Of a stretch of DNA of 64,000 nucleotides, positions 45,395 to 55,045 are shown in pieces. Source of the DNA: Nostoc sp. S4. Its GTDB lineage: Bacteria; Cyanobacteriota; Cyanobacteriia; Cyanobacteriales; Nostocaceae. Under the pieces are notes generated by a model that did not search any database, was not told the origin of the DNA, and was given only the letters and a program-made list of their open reading frames with translations. The stretch's first letter is position 1, and each line of letters opens with the position of its first letter. The stretch lies in NCBI GenBank assembly GCA_029379225.1, contig JAQYWR010000014.1, positions 1-64,000 of the forward strand, written 5' to 3'. Both the position numbers and the translations under genes were made by a program.

Positions 45395-45697
45395 ATGGAT
45401 TGGCATCTTCTTGGATTGAGCTTTATTACAGTTTTTTTATCAGAATTAGGTGACAAAAGTCAGCTAGCGGCGATCGCGCTTTCAGGGCGTTGTCAATCTC
45501 CGCGTGCTGTATTTTTTGGCGCAGCATTAGCACTACTGTTAACAAGTTTTTTGGGAGTCTTAGCAGGAGGAGCAGTAGCAGAATTATTACCTACACGCTT
45601 GATTAAAGCGATCGCTGCTGTGGGATTTGCGATTCTGGCTGCACGTCTACTGTTATTTAACAATGAACCATCATCTGATTCTGAACAAATATCTTGA
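45395..45697 (+). CDS. Half-size UPF0016/GDT1 cation transporter, second partner
   Basis: The 100-residue protein carries the second family motif in FLSELGDKSQLAAIALSGRC and three hydrophobic helices. ATG 45395 (MDWHLLGLSFITVFLSELGD) was chosen, because the upstream in-frame extension is spacer-like. It should pair with the preceding half-size protein. Manganese export at the cytoplasmic or thylakoid membrane is the likely role, by family knowledge. Confidence 0.9.
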   Translation: MDWHLLGLSFITVFLSELGDKSQLAAIALSGRCQSPRAVFFGAALALLLTSFLGVLAGGAVAELLPTRLIKAIAAVGFAILAARLLLFNNEPSSDSEQIS

Positions 45698-45759
45698 AGA
45701 AGAATCCACGATTCAGGAGCTTTCCTTGCTTTGCTCCTGAATTATGATTTCTAAATTCT

Positions 45760-46689
45760 TCATAAAGGTTCCCAACCAGTTCCTTTGTAGCCGTATTCAA
45801 AAATTTCTGGATGTAAAATTTCCGCCAAAATTTCCAGAGAGTCTACCAGTCGCGGCCCTGGACGATTGAAGTAAGAATTGCCATCGGTAATGTAGACCCT
45901 ACCAGTTTGGGTAGCGTGTAGTTTTTCCCATTCTGGAAGTTGAGTTAAAAGCTGGGCTTCTTGGCGAGTACGATTTAAATCAAAGCCGCAAAGCATAAAA
46001 ACAATTATATCTGGATTACTTGCTACTAGTGTTTCCCACGGTAGCACAGGAGAAGGCTGACCTGCGACACTAAACAGGGATTGCCCTCCTGCCAAGTTAA
46101 CCAATTCCGGAATCCAATTCGCCGCAATCATCAAAGGATCGATCCACTCAATGCAGGTGACAGTGGGCAGTTCATTTAAAGCAAGTCCTTGAATTTTTTG
46201 TTCGCAAATTTTGATGCGAGCCTCTAAATTTTCTATGACTTTTACTGAGTCTACACCGAAGATGTTGCCAACTCTTTCAATGTCAGTGCAAATATCCTCA
46301 AGAATGTTAGGTTGTAAAGAAATAATCTGGGGTTGGCTCTTAAGGAGAGTAGCAACTGCCTTTTCGACTTCGTCAAAGCTGACAGCACATACATCACACT
46401 GGTCTTGAGTGAGAATATGGGTAGGCTGCAACTGCTCTAAAACATCTGTTTTAATTTCATAGATACTGAGAGCAGATTGTAATAAATTATTTACGTCATT
46501 GTGAATTTGGCTGCTGGAGGCATTGGAGTCTAAACGTGCTTGGGTACAAACAGGGCGATTTTGGATTTCTGGAGGGTAATCGCATTCGTGCGATCGCCCT
46601 ACAATAGCATCAACCAACCCTAATGTCGCTAAAATCTCTGTTCCACCAGGAATTAAGGAAACAATTCTTATATTACTATCTATCATCAC
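45760..46689 (-). CDS. BtuF-like cobalamin-binding protein without signal peptide
   Basis: This is a class III periplasmic-binding-fold protein: RIVSLIPGGTEILATLGLVD, VGRSHECDYPPEI, TQDQCDVCAVSFDEV and NPDIIVFMLCGFDL. These match the cobalamin-binding BtuF-like family common in cyanobacteria. No signal peptide or lipobox is present at the N-terminus (MMIDSNIRIVSLIPGG), so it seems cytoplasmic. No btuC/btuD genes are nearby. The ligand is inferred from family only. Confidence 0.8.
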   Translation of the reverse strand: MMIDSNIRIVSLIPGGTEILATLGLVDAIVGRSHECDYPPEIQNRPVCTQARLDSNASSSQIHNDVNNLLQSALSIYEIKTDVLEQLQPTHILTQDQCDVCAVSFDEVEKAVATLLKSQPQIISLQPNILEDICTDIERVGNIFGVDSVKVIENLEARIKICEQKIQGLALNELPTVTCIEWIDPLMIAANWIPELVNLAGGQSLFSVAGQPSPVLPWETLVASNPDIIVFMLCGFDLNRTRQEAQLLTQLPEWEKLHATQTGRVYITDGNSYFNRPGPRLVDSLEILAEILHPEIFEYGYKGTGWEPL

Positions 46690-47055
46690 TCTACCTTGGC
46701 AACAGCTAATATTAACTTAATTCTGGCAAAATTTAAGTCATTAGATATCTTTCTCTAGGCGAATTCAAGGATATTCTGGTAGTCAGGGCTAACCAAGAAT
46801 CTAAACCTGAGGAGCGCTATCCCAAAGAATTGAGGTAGCAATTACGGTAATTAAGTGATGTAATGATTACATTAGCTGTGCAAGTCAACTTTTAAAAATA
46901 CTATACTACTTGATAGTTAAATAATTTTAAATGCCAATTTATAATTCATTGAGGCAAAAATGACTGCTATGAACTTATAAAAGTGATTGGCAAATTCTAA
47001 TCTGGAACTTATTATTCCAAAATTGGAAGATTTTATTTAAATAAATATATTTTCC
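46690..47055. other. Intergenic, A+T-rich
   Basis: There are 366 bases between the divergent BtuF-like gene and the broken kinase. No feature was recognised. Confidence 0.5.
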
Positions 47056-47155
47056 GGTTATGAAAAATTCTATGAAGTAATTGTAGTTATACAAAGATGG
47101 TTCTACTGTTCCCGTAGAACTGCCAGACAAAATTATCTCTTCTTGAGGACAACTC
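47056..47155 (+). pseudogene. Broken PAS domain upstream of the histidine kinase
   Basis: GYEKFYEVIVV (from 47056) is one frame, and YKDGSTVPVELPDKIISS (from 47090) is the frame of the kinase, which then meets TGA 47144-47146 and continues [20 protein letters not shown]. These are the end of a PAS domain (DGSxxPVEL ... QVAARxIT). The kinase therefore lost at least one N-terminal PAS domain by a frameshift and a stop. Confidence 0.75.
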
Positions 47156-48940
47156 ATGCAGGTGGCTGCGGCTAGAAATATCACAGGGTATAATGAAGCC
47201 CAAGAGGGTTTACAAATCAGAGAAGATAGTCGGCGAAAACAAAGCCAGACCTTGGTGCAACTGGCAAGGAGTAAGACATTTCAGCAAGGTAATCTAAATG
47301 CGGCCTTAAGAGAAATCACAGAAACTGCTGCTCGGACGCTCTTAGTGGAGCGAGTCGGGGTGTGGTTATATAATCAAGAACGTTCAAAAATGGAATGCAT
47401 CGATTTATACGATGTGAATACCAAAGAGCATACTTTTAGTAGCTCGCTTTTAAAAACAAATTATCCTGCTTATTTTCAAGCTTTAGAACATGAACGTAGC
47501 ATTGCCGTCAATGATGCTAGAAATGATATCAGAACCCAAGAATTATCAGAGTCTTATCTTTCTACTTTTGGCATCACATCGCTGCTGGATGCACCAATTT
47601 GGCTAGAAGGACGTTTGGTGGGCGTAGTCTGTCACGAACACATAGGCAAAGTTCGCCAATGGACTTTGGAAGAAGAAACTTTTGCTGGCTCAATTGCAGA
47701 TTTCGTCACCTTGGCTATAGAAGCGAGCCAGCGAAATACCGCACAGGAAGCACTGCGGCAGAGTGAAGCGCAATTTCGGGCGATTTTTGAGTGTTCTTCT
47801 ATTGGTATCGCGCTTATAGATATGAAAGCGCAGATAGTCGATACTAATGCTGCACTGGGCGAGATTTTAGGATATAGCCGAGAAGAGTTATACGGCAAAC
47901 GCTTTACAAATTATGTTTGTACACAAAAAGGCGATTTAGAAATTTACAAACAACTGGTATCGGGAATAAGCACAAATTTAGGGAAAAATTTAAGGGTCGA
48001 AGTTAAACAACCTGTAGATAGACATCGCATTGAGATGGAAAGACGCTGCCTGCATCAAGATGGTAGCTTAGTTTGGACCCATATTTCTGTTTCTGTGATT
48101 CCGGATAGCAATGGTCAATCTGAGTTTTTTCTAGCGATGATTGAGGATATTACTGAACGCAAGCAAACCGAATTGAAACTACGTGCTTCTCAAGAAGCAG
48201 CAGAAGCAGCCAGTCGAGCAAAAAGTGAATTTTTAGCAACCATGAGCCATGAGCTGCGGACACCTCTAAATGCGATTATGGGCTTATCGCAATTGCTCCA
48301 ACAAGAAATAGTTGGCTCTGTTAATGAAAAACAAAAGGAATATATCGATTGTATATATAGTAGTGGCGAACAGTTATTGGCGGTGATTAACGATATCTTG
48401 GATTTATCTAAGGTGGAAGCAGGCAAAGAAGAATTGTTACTTTTACCTTTGTCAGTGTCAGAGATATGCAATTATGCCATATCAACAGTACGCAATCGCG
48501 CTTTAGAAAAGGGATTGCAACTCACGTGTCAAATTGACCCCAAAGCGGATACTTGCATTGCTGATGAACGGCGCATCAAGCAAATGCTACTTAACGTGCT
48601 CAGCAATGCTGTCAAATTTACTTCAGTTGGTGAGGTATCGCTGGTAGTAAAAAAAGTCCCGCAAGGGATGAAATTTATCGTTTCAGATACTGGAATTGGT
48701 ATTGACTCAAGTCAGTTTGAATTTCTATTTGAACCGTTTAAACAGCTTGACAGTCAGCTAAATCGCCAGTACGAAGGGACGGGTTTGGGTTTAGCTTTAA
48801 CACGCAAATTAGCACGTTTGCACGGTGGAGATGTGACTGTTATATCAACTTTGGGAGAAGGTAGCGAGTTTACTTTATTTCTGCCAAATCGATTGGATTT
48901 AGAAAATGAGGGAGATGGGCTTCGACTTGGTGGTAGTTGA
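47156..48940 (+). CDS. Sensor histidine kinase (GAF-PAS-HisKA-HATPase), 5'-truncated
   Basis: The domains in order are the tail of a PAS (1-20), GAF (about 45-195, [20 protein letters not shown]), PAS/PAC (about 205-330, [20 protein letters not shown] and [14 protein letters not shown]), HisKA with the phospho-acceptor His in [15 protein letters not shown], and a HATPase domain with [18 protein letters not shown] and [15 protein letters not shown]. It autophosphorylates and passes phosphate to a response regulator, which is not in the window. ATG 47156 lies just past an in-frame stop in the upstream PAS. The last residues ([10 protein letters not shown]) come from a dispersed repeat. Confidence 0.88.
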   Translation: MQVAAARNITGYNEAQEGLQIREDSRRKQSQTLVQLARSKTFQQGNLNAALREITETAARTLLVERVGVWLYNQERSKMECIDLYDVNTKEHTFSSSLLKTNYPAYFQALEHERSIAVNDARNDIRTQELSESYLSTFGITSLLDAPIWLEGRLVGVVCHEHIGKVRQWTLEEETFAGSIADFVTLAIEASQRNTAQEALRQSEAQFRAIFECSSIGIALIDMKAQIVDTNAALGEILGYSREELYGKRFTNYVCTQKGDLEIYKQLVSGISTNLGKNLRVEVKQPVDRHRIEMERRCLHQDGSLVWTHISVSVIPDSNGQSEFFLAMIEDITERKQTELKLRASQEAAEAASRAKSEFLATMSHELRTPLNAIMGLSQLLQQEIVGSVNEKQKEYIDCIYSSGEQLLAVINDILDLSKVEAGKEELLLLPLSVSEICNYAISTVRNRALEKGLQLTCQIDPKADTCIADERRIKQMLLNVLSNAVKFTSVGEVSLVVKKVPQGMKFIVSDTGIGIDSSQFEFLFEPFKQLDSQLNRQYEGTGLGLALTRKLARLHGGDVTVISTLGEGSEFTLFLPNRLDLENEGDGLRLGGS

Positions 48941-48985
48941 ATCTCGACTTCGCTCGATTTCCGCGCAGTCGAAACTTACCAACCG
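48909..48985 (-). repeat. Inverted, degenerate copy of the 54-bp dispersed repeat
   Basis: AGGGAGATGGGCTTCGACTT and GTCGAAACTTACCAACC match the reverse complement of the repeat at 24646-24699 and 62526-62579, with an extra TCGACTTCGCTCGA inside. It supplies the stop codon and the last residues of the histidine kinase. Confidence 0.7.
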
Positions 48986-49666
48986 CCAAATAAGGGAGAA
49001 AATTCTACTTTGTCTACATCGTCTTTTATAGCCCTTTCTGAAAATAAAACTATTTTGATTGTGAATTGTATTTTGGACTTTTGCGCGATTTTAAATGGTC
49101 TGTTTATTTAAGCCGTACCGTACTAGGCGATCGCATTTATATTTTTAGTTCCAAAGAGGTGTTGTAAAATAACATCAAGCGCTCAATCAAACTCGTTCAT
49201 CCCTAAGGTCTAACCTAAGTCAGACATCGCTGCCATTAATATAAAAATATCAAGATTACACAAAGATAAGCAATTTTATATCCATTTCTTGTTCAAAAAT
49301 ATAAAGAGTATGCAAAGATGTCTTTTTAAGTATAGACATCTCAGTAATATTCTGTACTTAATTATTAGCAAGTTATTTAGATGTTCCCTATTTTTAAGCT
49401 AAATATCACGCACATATAGCTGAGAGTCAGAGCATGAAAATAGCTTTGCCTTTCTTGTCTAGGCTATTCCCTGTTATGAAGACAGTAAGACTTATCCATT
49501 GACAAAAAACTAAAAATCAATTCTGGATTTAAGGCATTTAAGCTTGATTTTGCTGTGCTTTGTTAGTAATAGCTACTGAATAAAAGATAGTTGATAAAAG
49601 CTTGAAACAACCTATTTTTGTGAATTCACATGCTAAAGAATTTAATAGTGCATAAGAGGATGTTTG
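48986..49666. other. Intergenic, nothing recognised
   Basis: About 680 A+T-rich bases lie after the kinase gene. Apart from one HIP1-like word near 49128 nothing was recognised. Confidence 0.5.
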
Positions 49667-50052
49667 AATGGCAATGATTATTTCTGTGCCTATATCTTCT
49701 ATCGCGATGGTAATAGTACTTCTGGAAATAATATAACACCCTCAACGGTGGCGCTGGAGACGATAGGTTAGATGCTGACAATTCAAGAGGCGATAACCTA
49801 CTGTTTGGTGGCGATGACGACGATTCTCTCAGTGCCTCTGGCGACACAAGTAGATACGGTAACGCCCCAGCCTCAGGCAATAATACCCTTAACGGTGGCA
49901 TCGGTGATGATAGGCGATTTATCTATGATGACGCTACTGGTGCATTGTACTTTGACCAAGATGCCAGTGGAAGTGCGTTTACTCAGGTTAAATTTGCCCA
50001 GCTATCTGTTGGGGTGTCACTAAGCAATAACAATTTTTATATGACTGCTTAA
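49667..50052 (+). pseudogene. Remnant of an RTX (haemolysin-type calcium-binding) protein
   Basis: From 49741 the frame reads LNGGAGDDRLDADNSRGDNL, FGGDDDDSLSASG, NTLNGGIGDDRRFIYDDATG and then LYFDQDASGSAF, ending at TAA 50050-50052. The GGxGxD nonapeptides and the C-terminal ...DDxTGxLxFDxDGxG pattern are those of RTX exoproteins secreted by type I systems. A related piece (NGNDYFCAYIFYRDGNSTSG, from 49667) is in another frame, and no start codon or upstream body remains. The gene is dead. Confidence 0.8.
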
Positions 50053-50187
50053 TCGCGATGAGTGCTTCATGATTATACACAAGGAAAAATAAGAAATTTG
50101 GGAATGCAAGATGCTGTTATGGCATTTCGCATTTTATTTATTAATAAAAATAGTTTAAATAATACAATCGATATAGAAATTTTATAA

Positions 50188-50634
50188 TTACGGCAAATGT
50201 AAAATTTTCCTCATTTTTACATGGGGAATACCAGCTTCTTCAAATATTTCTCCTTCTTCTACAAAGTTAAATTTTTGATATAAACCTTTGACATACTCTT
50301 GAGAATGAATCACAACTTCTGGAATATTTTTACTACCTATAAATAAAAGTGCCTTTTCCATGATTTTCTTACCAATACCTTGCCCTCTAACTGTAGATAA
50401 AACAGCAAGTCTTTCTATTTTGACAGTTTTTTCATCTAAATATCTAATTCTGGTAGTACCTATAGCTTCCCGATCTAAATAAGCTATCAAATGGTCAGAG
50501 ATTTCATCTTTGCCATCAAATTCTAAAGCCGGATCTACTCCTTGTTCTTCCTGAAAAACTGACTTTCTAATTGCAGCGATCGCCGGAAATTCTTCAGGTA
50601 ATTCAGCAAGTCTTATAACTAAATTACTCATCAA
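50188..50634 (-). CDS. GNAT-family N-acetyltransferase
   Basis: The 148-residue protein has the GNAT acetyl-CoA loop VLSTVRGQGIGKKIMEKALL (Q/RxxGxG/A), with an ElaA-like layout (RKSVFQEEQGVDPALEFDGK, HLIAYLDREAIGTTRIR). The substrate is unknown. It lies 58 bases downstream of putA on the same strand and may share its transcript. Confidence 0.88.
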   Translation of the reverse strand: MMSNLVIRLAELPEEFPAIAAIRKSVFQEEQGVDPALEFDGKDEISDHLIAYLDREAIGTTRIRYLDEKTVKIERLAVLSTVRGQGIGKKIMEKALLFIGSKNIPEVVIHSQEYVKGLYQKFNFVEEGEIFEEAGIPHVKMRKILHLP

Positions 50635-50692
50635 ACTGTTTTTATAGTTAGTATATCAAAAAAGGTGGGTTTTCCCCACCTAATTCTATACT

Positions 50693-53668
50693 TTAATCTG
50701 CACCTTCAATGGGTGCAAAACCTTGGCGCTGAATATTTTCTGTGACTGCGCGTGGTTCCAGGAATTGCAGTAGGTAATCAGGGCCTCCAGCTTTAGAACC
50801 GACTCCAGAAAGTTTGAATCCACCAAAAGGTTGTCGTGCAACGATAGCACCTGTGATATTGCGATTGATGTACAAATTCCCAACTTCAAATTCTGTCTGT
50901 GCCTGCTGAATGTGCGAAGGTGTTCGAGAATAAAGTCCTCCAGTCAATGCATAGTTAGTCCCATTAGCGACTGCTAAGGCTTGTTGGAAATCTTTCACCC
51001 GAATTACCGCCAGCACAGGCCCAAAAATTTCTTCCTGAGAAATGACTGCATTTGGCGATACTTCACTAAAAATCACAGGGCCGATAAAATAGCCGTGTGA
51101 CGGTGCTGGTAACTCCAAGGCTAGTTGTGCTTCTGCCTTACCTTTCTCAATATACTCGCGGATGCGATCGCGGGCATTGCCATCAATTACCGGTCCGACT
51201 TGCGTACTAGGTAACTCTGCTTCCCCAATATTCAGAGATTTTGTCGCTTCCACCAACCGCTGCACAAAAGCATCATAAATCGGTTCCAACACGATCGCTC
51301 GCGAACAAGCAGAACATTTTTGTCCGCTGTAACCGAATGCTGATTGCACTACCCCGACAACTGCTTGGTCTAAATCAGCACTTTCATCGACAATAATTGC
51401 ATTCTTGCCACCCATTTCAGCAATCACTCGTTTCATGTGCTTTTGTCCAGGTTTTAGCGTTGCTGCATCTGCGTAAATTCTACATCCTACTTCTTGAGAA
51501 CCCGTAAAAGCAATTACATGAGTATCTGGATGATTTACCAAATAAGCCCCAACTTGTGAACCTTTACCTGGTACGTATTGAAAGACACCTTTTGGAAAAC
51601 CAGCATCTACCAAGATTTCTGTGAATTTGGCGGCAATCACAGAAGATGTTTCCGCAGGTTTTAGAAGAGTACAATTGCCAGAAACCAAGGCTGCAACAGT
51701 CATTCCACAGGCGATCGCCAGGGGAAAATTCCAGGGAGAAATTACCACAGCAATTCCCCGTGGTTGATAAATATAACGGTTAGTCTCTCCAGGTATGTCA
51801 TAATTAACACCTTCGTCTAACCGTTCAATCTCATCAGCGTAGTACCGACAAAAGTCTATCGCTTCAGAAACCTCTGCATCAGCTTCCTTAACTGGTTTCC
51901 CAACTTCTAAAACCATCCAAGCACAGAGTTGGGCGCGGCGTTCTTCCATCAAATCACCCGCTTTCCGCAAAATATCAGCGCGTTGTTTAGCTGGTGTTTT
52001 CTTCCAACCAGGAAACGCCGCCGAAGCCGCTTGCATCGCCTGTTCGGCTTGTTCAACGCTAATCAACCCGACTTTCCCAACTACCTCACTGAAATTAGAA
52101 GGATTGAGAGAATCAACAAATTCTGGCGTATTAACATACTCTCCATCAATCAGTGGTAAATAAGTTCTACCCAAATCTTCACGAACACCTGCAAAAGCTT
52201 CCATCACTTTCCTTCTTCCCTCCTCCTTTGCATAATCTGTATCCGCCGCCCCAACAAAGGAAGAGGACACGGGGAAATTTTCATTCTCTGCGTCTTTGAC
52301 AAATGGTGGTGCTAATAGTTCATCAATTGGCCGATTTTCGAGATTTTGCCGTAAAAAAGAACTATTAGCCGTATTTTCCAACAATCGCCGAATTAAATAT
52401 GCCATTCCAGGCAATAATTCACCGTAAGGACAGTAAACTCTAACCCGATAACCCCTGTCAACCAACGCCTTGGCAACTTTATCACCCATACCGTAGAGGA
52501 CTTGCAATTCAAAGCGACGGCGGGGGACATTTAAACTTTCGGCTATGGCAATGGCACGAGCGTGCGATCGCACATTATGGCTACCAATGGCAGAATACAC
52601 ATATTGATGATTTTCTAGCAATAACTGGGTGATAGTTTCAAAGTTAGCATCAGTTGCCGCTTTATCGTTGTAAACTGGCTGTGACCAGTGCTTTTGGGCT
52701 GCTTTAATCGTTTCCTGATCCCAATATGCGCCTTTCACCAAACGAATTGTCAGGGGAAAACCGCGTTGTTTTAACCAAGAAATCAGATTCTTAACATCTT
52801 GCTCGCTATCACGCAGATATGCTTGGATAGTGATGCCAATATCTGTGCGTTGCCGAAACTCTTCTTCGAGTAACAGTTTTTTCAAGATACTCAGAGTTAT
52901 GTCCTTGTAGGCATACTGTTCCATATCAAAATGCACAGCTGCACCTAATTCTTTAGCACGACGTAAAAGAATCCGAATGCGATCGCTAACTCGTTCTTCA
53001 CTACCTTGAGCATCTAATGGATCGAATTGCGAATAAAACGCCGTTAACTTAACAGAAACTTGGACTTTTGGTAGCAGTTCGCCATCTGCTTCATCAATAG
53101 CCGGTATGACTGTCCAATTCTTCGATACTTCTACCAATTGTTGGATTAATTCTAGATAGCGTTCTAGATAAGATTGGGCTTCAGCTTCAGTAATTACCGC
53201 TTCACCAAGTAAATCAATGGTGAAAGCCATTTTCTCTTTTCGCAGCCGTTCAACTGTTTTGATGACTTGTTTAATATTTTCGCCAGCAATATATTTATGA
53301 GCAAGAGTTTCAACTGCTGTACCAACAGTTGTAGCAGCAACTTGTCCTGGCATTGAGTCAGGGTTAGCAAAGTTTAGCATTCCCTTCAAAGCTGTCGGTA
53401 ATTCTACAGACTCATCGCTTAAATATTCTTGTAAATGTGAGGCAATTTCTGATTTACTATTCAAAGCAGGTAGAGTATCTATAAACCGAAATAATTGCAC
53501 TCGCAACCCAGGATTACTCATCGTCCAAGCTAGTAATTTATCATCCCAGCGCATTTGGTCGCGCAGCGAAGCAAAAAATGAACGATTTTCCTGTGTAGCT
53601 GCTAGAAGTTGTTTAGCAATTTCTTGGGTTTTAGCTTCGTAGATGTTTGTCTGTACTTGTAATACCAC
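50693..53668 (-). CDS. putA: Bifunctional proline dehydrogenase / glutamate-semialdehyde dehydrogenase
   Basis: PutA oxidises proline to glutamate in two steps. The N-terminal FAD domain (about 60-440) shows VSVKLTAFYSQ, IRLVKGAYWDQETIKAAQKH and RRFELQVLYGMGD. The C-terminal NAD domain (about 500-980) shows ISPWNFPLAIACGMTVAALV, FTGSQEVG, EMGGKNAIIVD and the catalytic Cys in YSGQKCSACSR. At 991 residues it lacks the ribbon-helix-helix DNA-binding domain of E. coli PutA, so it is an enzyme only, as in other cyanobacteria. Confidence 0.95.
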   Translation of the reverse strand: MVLQVQTNIYEAKTQEIAKQLLAATQENRSFFASLRDQMRWDDKLLAWTMSNPGLRVQLFRFIDTLPALNSKSEIASHLQEYLSDESVELPTALKGMLNFANPDSMPGQVAATTVGTAVETLAHKYIAGENIKQVIKTVERLRKEKMAFTIDLLGEAVITEAEAQSYLERYLELIQQLVEVSKNWTVIPAIDEADGELLPKVQVSVKLTAFYSQFDPLDAQGSEERVSDRIRILLRRAKELGAAVHFDMEQYAYKDITLSILKKLLLEEEFRQRTDIGITIQAYLRDSEQDVKNLISWLKQRGFPLTIRLVKGAYWDQETIKAAQKHWSQPVYNDKAATDANFETITQLLLENHQYVYSAIGSHNVRSHARAIAIAESLNVPRRRFELQVLYGMGDKVAKALVDRGYRVRVYCPYGELLPGMAYLIRRLLENTANSSFLRQNLENRPIDELLAPPFVKDAENENFPVSSSFVGAADTDYAKEEGRRKVMEAFAGVREDLGRTYLPLIDGEYVNTPEFVDSLNPSNFSEVVGKVGLISVEQAEQAMQAASAAFPGWKKTPAKQRADILRKAGDLMEERRAQLCAWMVLEVGKPVKEADAEVSEAIDFCRYYADEIERLDEGVNYDIPGETNRYIYQPRGIAVVISPWNFPLAIACGMTVAALVSGNCTLLKPAETSSVIAAKFTEILVDAGFPKGVFQYVPGKGSQVGAYLVNHPDTHVIAFTGSQEVGCRIYADAATLKPGQKHMKRVIAEMGGKNAIIVDESADLDQAVVGVVQSAFGYSGQKCSACSRAIVLEPIYDAFVQRLVEATKSLNIGEAELPSTQVGPVIDGNARDRIREYIEKGKAEAQLALELPAPSHGYFIGPVIFSEVSPNAVISQEEIFGPVLAVIRVKDFQQALAVANGTNYALTGGLYSRTPSHIQQAQTEFEVGNLYINRNITGAIVARQPFGGFKLSGVGSKAGGPDYLLQFLEPRAVTENIQRQGFAPIEGAD

Positions 53669-53971
53669 TGATAATAAACTCCGTTAATCAAGGCAAGGCT
53701 TTTTGGACAAAGCCTGTGTCTTCTATTTTGACGCTTTCATTCAGCTGTCACCATATTGGGGAGATGCAAGATGAGGAGACAACGGAAAGCAGAACGAGAA
53801 TAACTTCTAACTCTTAATTCCTAACTTTTCACTCCTCACTGCCAATGTTCCATACCCTATTCACTTATTTACAAGTGTTATCCTTTTGTTGATATATTTT
53901 TTACTCGATTGGACAGATGTTGCGGCACAAGAGATTAGCTCAGTCATACTAACAGTGGGGATACTACCTTT
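53669..53971. other. Spacer between divergent putA and the HD gene
   Basis: About 300 bases with 'taactcttaattcctaac' phrases near 53808-53840. It should hold the promoters of both neighbours. Confidence 0.45.
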
Positions 53972-54628
53972 ATGTCTACAGAAAACCTCACGCATATCTT
54001 ATTTTCTAAGTGGCAACGCACACTCGAACCCTTTGGCGTTGACCAAATAGCGGCTGATAAAGCCTTTAATCGCTTGGTTGCAGCTTACTCTAGCAGCGAT
54101 CGCTATTACCATACACTCAAACATATTCATCATGTCCTTACCACAATTGAGATTTTACATGGCTACACAAACAACCTAGCTGCTGTTCTACTTGCTGGCT
54201 GGTTTCACGATGTCGTGTATGACACTAAGGCTCAAGATAATGAAGAAAAAAGTGCAGACTATGCTTTTGAGTTGCTGAGTCATTTGGGCATTCCCGAAAG
54301 TATTGTAGCTACCGTCAGCCGTTTGATTCTGAACACTAAAAATCACCAAGCTGCGGCGGATGATTGTGATAGCCAAGTCTTATTGGATGCAGATTTAGCG
54401 GTTTTGGCTAGTAATCCAGTTAATTATCCAGAATACTCTGATGCGATTCGCCAGGAATATGCCTGGGTATCAGAAGCAGAATATATCGCAGGACGGCGGC
54501 AGTTTTTACAAGGATTATTACAGCGGTCAATTTACTTTACGCCTTTAATGTTGGAATTTGCTGAACCATTTGCTCGTAGCAATATTCAGGAGGAAATTAA
54601 GTCTTTGACTTCGGGATATGGTTTTTGA
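53972..54628 (+). CDS. HD-domain metal-dependent phosphohydrolase
   Basis: The protein of 218 residues has H...HD...D metal ligands: RYYHTLKHIHHVLTTIE, AGWFHDVVYDTKAQDNEEKS and LDADLAVLASNP. This is the pattern of the 'predicted metal-dependent HD superfamily phosphohydrolase' group. The substrate, perhaps a nucleotide, is unknown. The gene is alone between putA and the cpc operon. Confidence 0.85.
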   Translation: MSTENLTHILFSKWQRTLEPFGVDQIAADKAFNRLVAAYSSSDRYYHTLKHIHHVLTTIEILHGYTNNLAAVLLAGWFHDVVYDTKAQDNEEKSADYAFELLSHLGIPESIVATVSRLILNTKNHQAAADDCDSQVLLDADLAVLASNPVNYPEYSDAIRQEYAWVSEAEYIAGRRQFLQGLLQRSIYFTPLMLEFAEPFARSNIQEEIKSLTSGYGF

Positions 54629-55045
54629 TAAACACTGTGTAAACTTCATCAAATAAGACAAAAGAAACAAAAAGAAAAAATGGTTATCACCCACCGAGAA
54701 AATTTATTTCCAGGAATTATCTTTTTACTTCTTAAACCAGAGTTATATTCTATGCGGTTAGAATGGCAAGCGATTGTATCATGTCTGGCTAATTACTTAT
54801 GATTAAAATTTATTGGCGTCAGCATAAATAATAAGTTTTTTACTAGAGATGATATTGTACCATTCGCAAAAATCTTTGCTCCAAATGAATTGGCTGTAGG
54901 GATGTACAGATGTACGCTCCTACCCATACATCTGTCGCATTCTTATACCAATTCAATTAATGATTCAACATATCCTTGGTTCAAGACGCGATTCATCGCA
55001 TCTCTACAGATGGTCTGTCACATTCTTTTTTTAAATTGATATTAT
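54629..55045. other. Spacer downstream of the cpc operon
   Basis: It contains a 9-bp stem ACAGATGTA/TACATCTGT (54906-54935) without a T-run and a degenerate AGACGCGAT palindrome at 54984-55003. No gene or cpcG follows cpcF here. Confidence 0.5.

Noticed and set aside
44890..45697. One UPF0016 gene broken by a frameshift
   Set aside because: Each half has its own start, complete three-helix unit and motif, with 67 bases of spacer between; this fits two genes better than decay.
49626..49901. 91-codon minus-strand frame
   Set aside because: It is the shadow of the RTX remnant on the opposite strand, whose GGxGxD repeats are clearly the real signal.
54906..54935. ACAGATGTA/TACATCTGT hairpin as the cpc operon terminator
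   Set aside because: There is no T-run on the minus strand and it lies over 100 bases beyond cpcF in repeat-like sequence.
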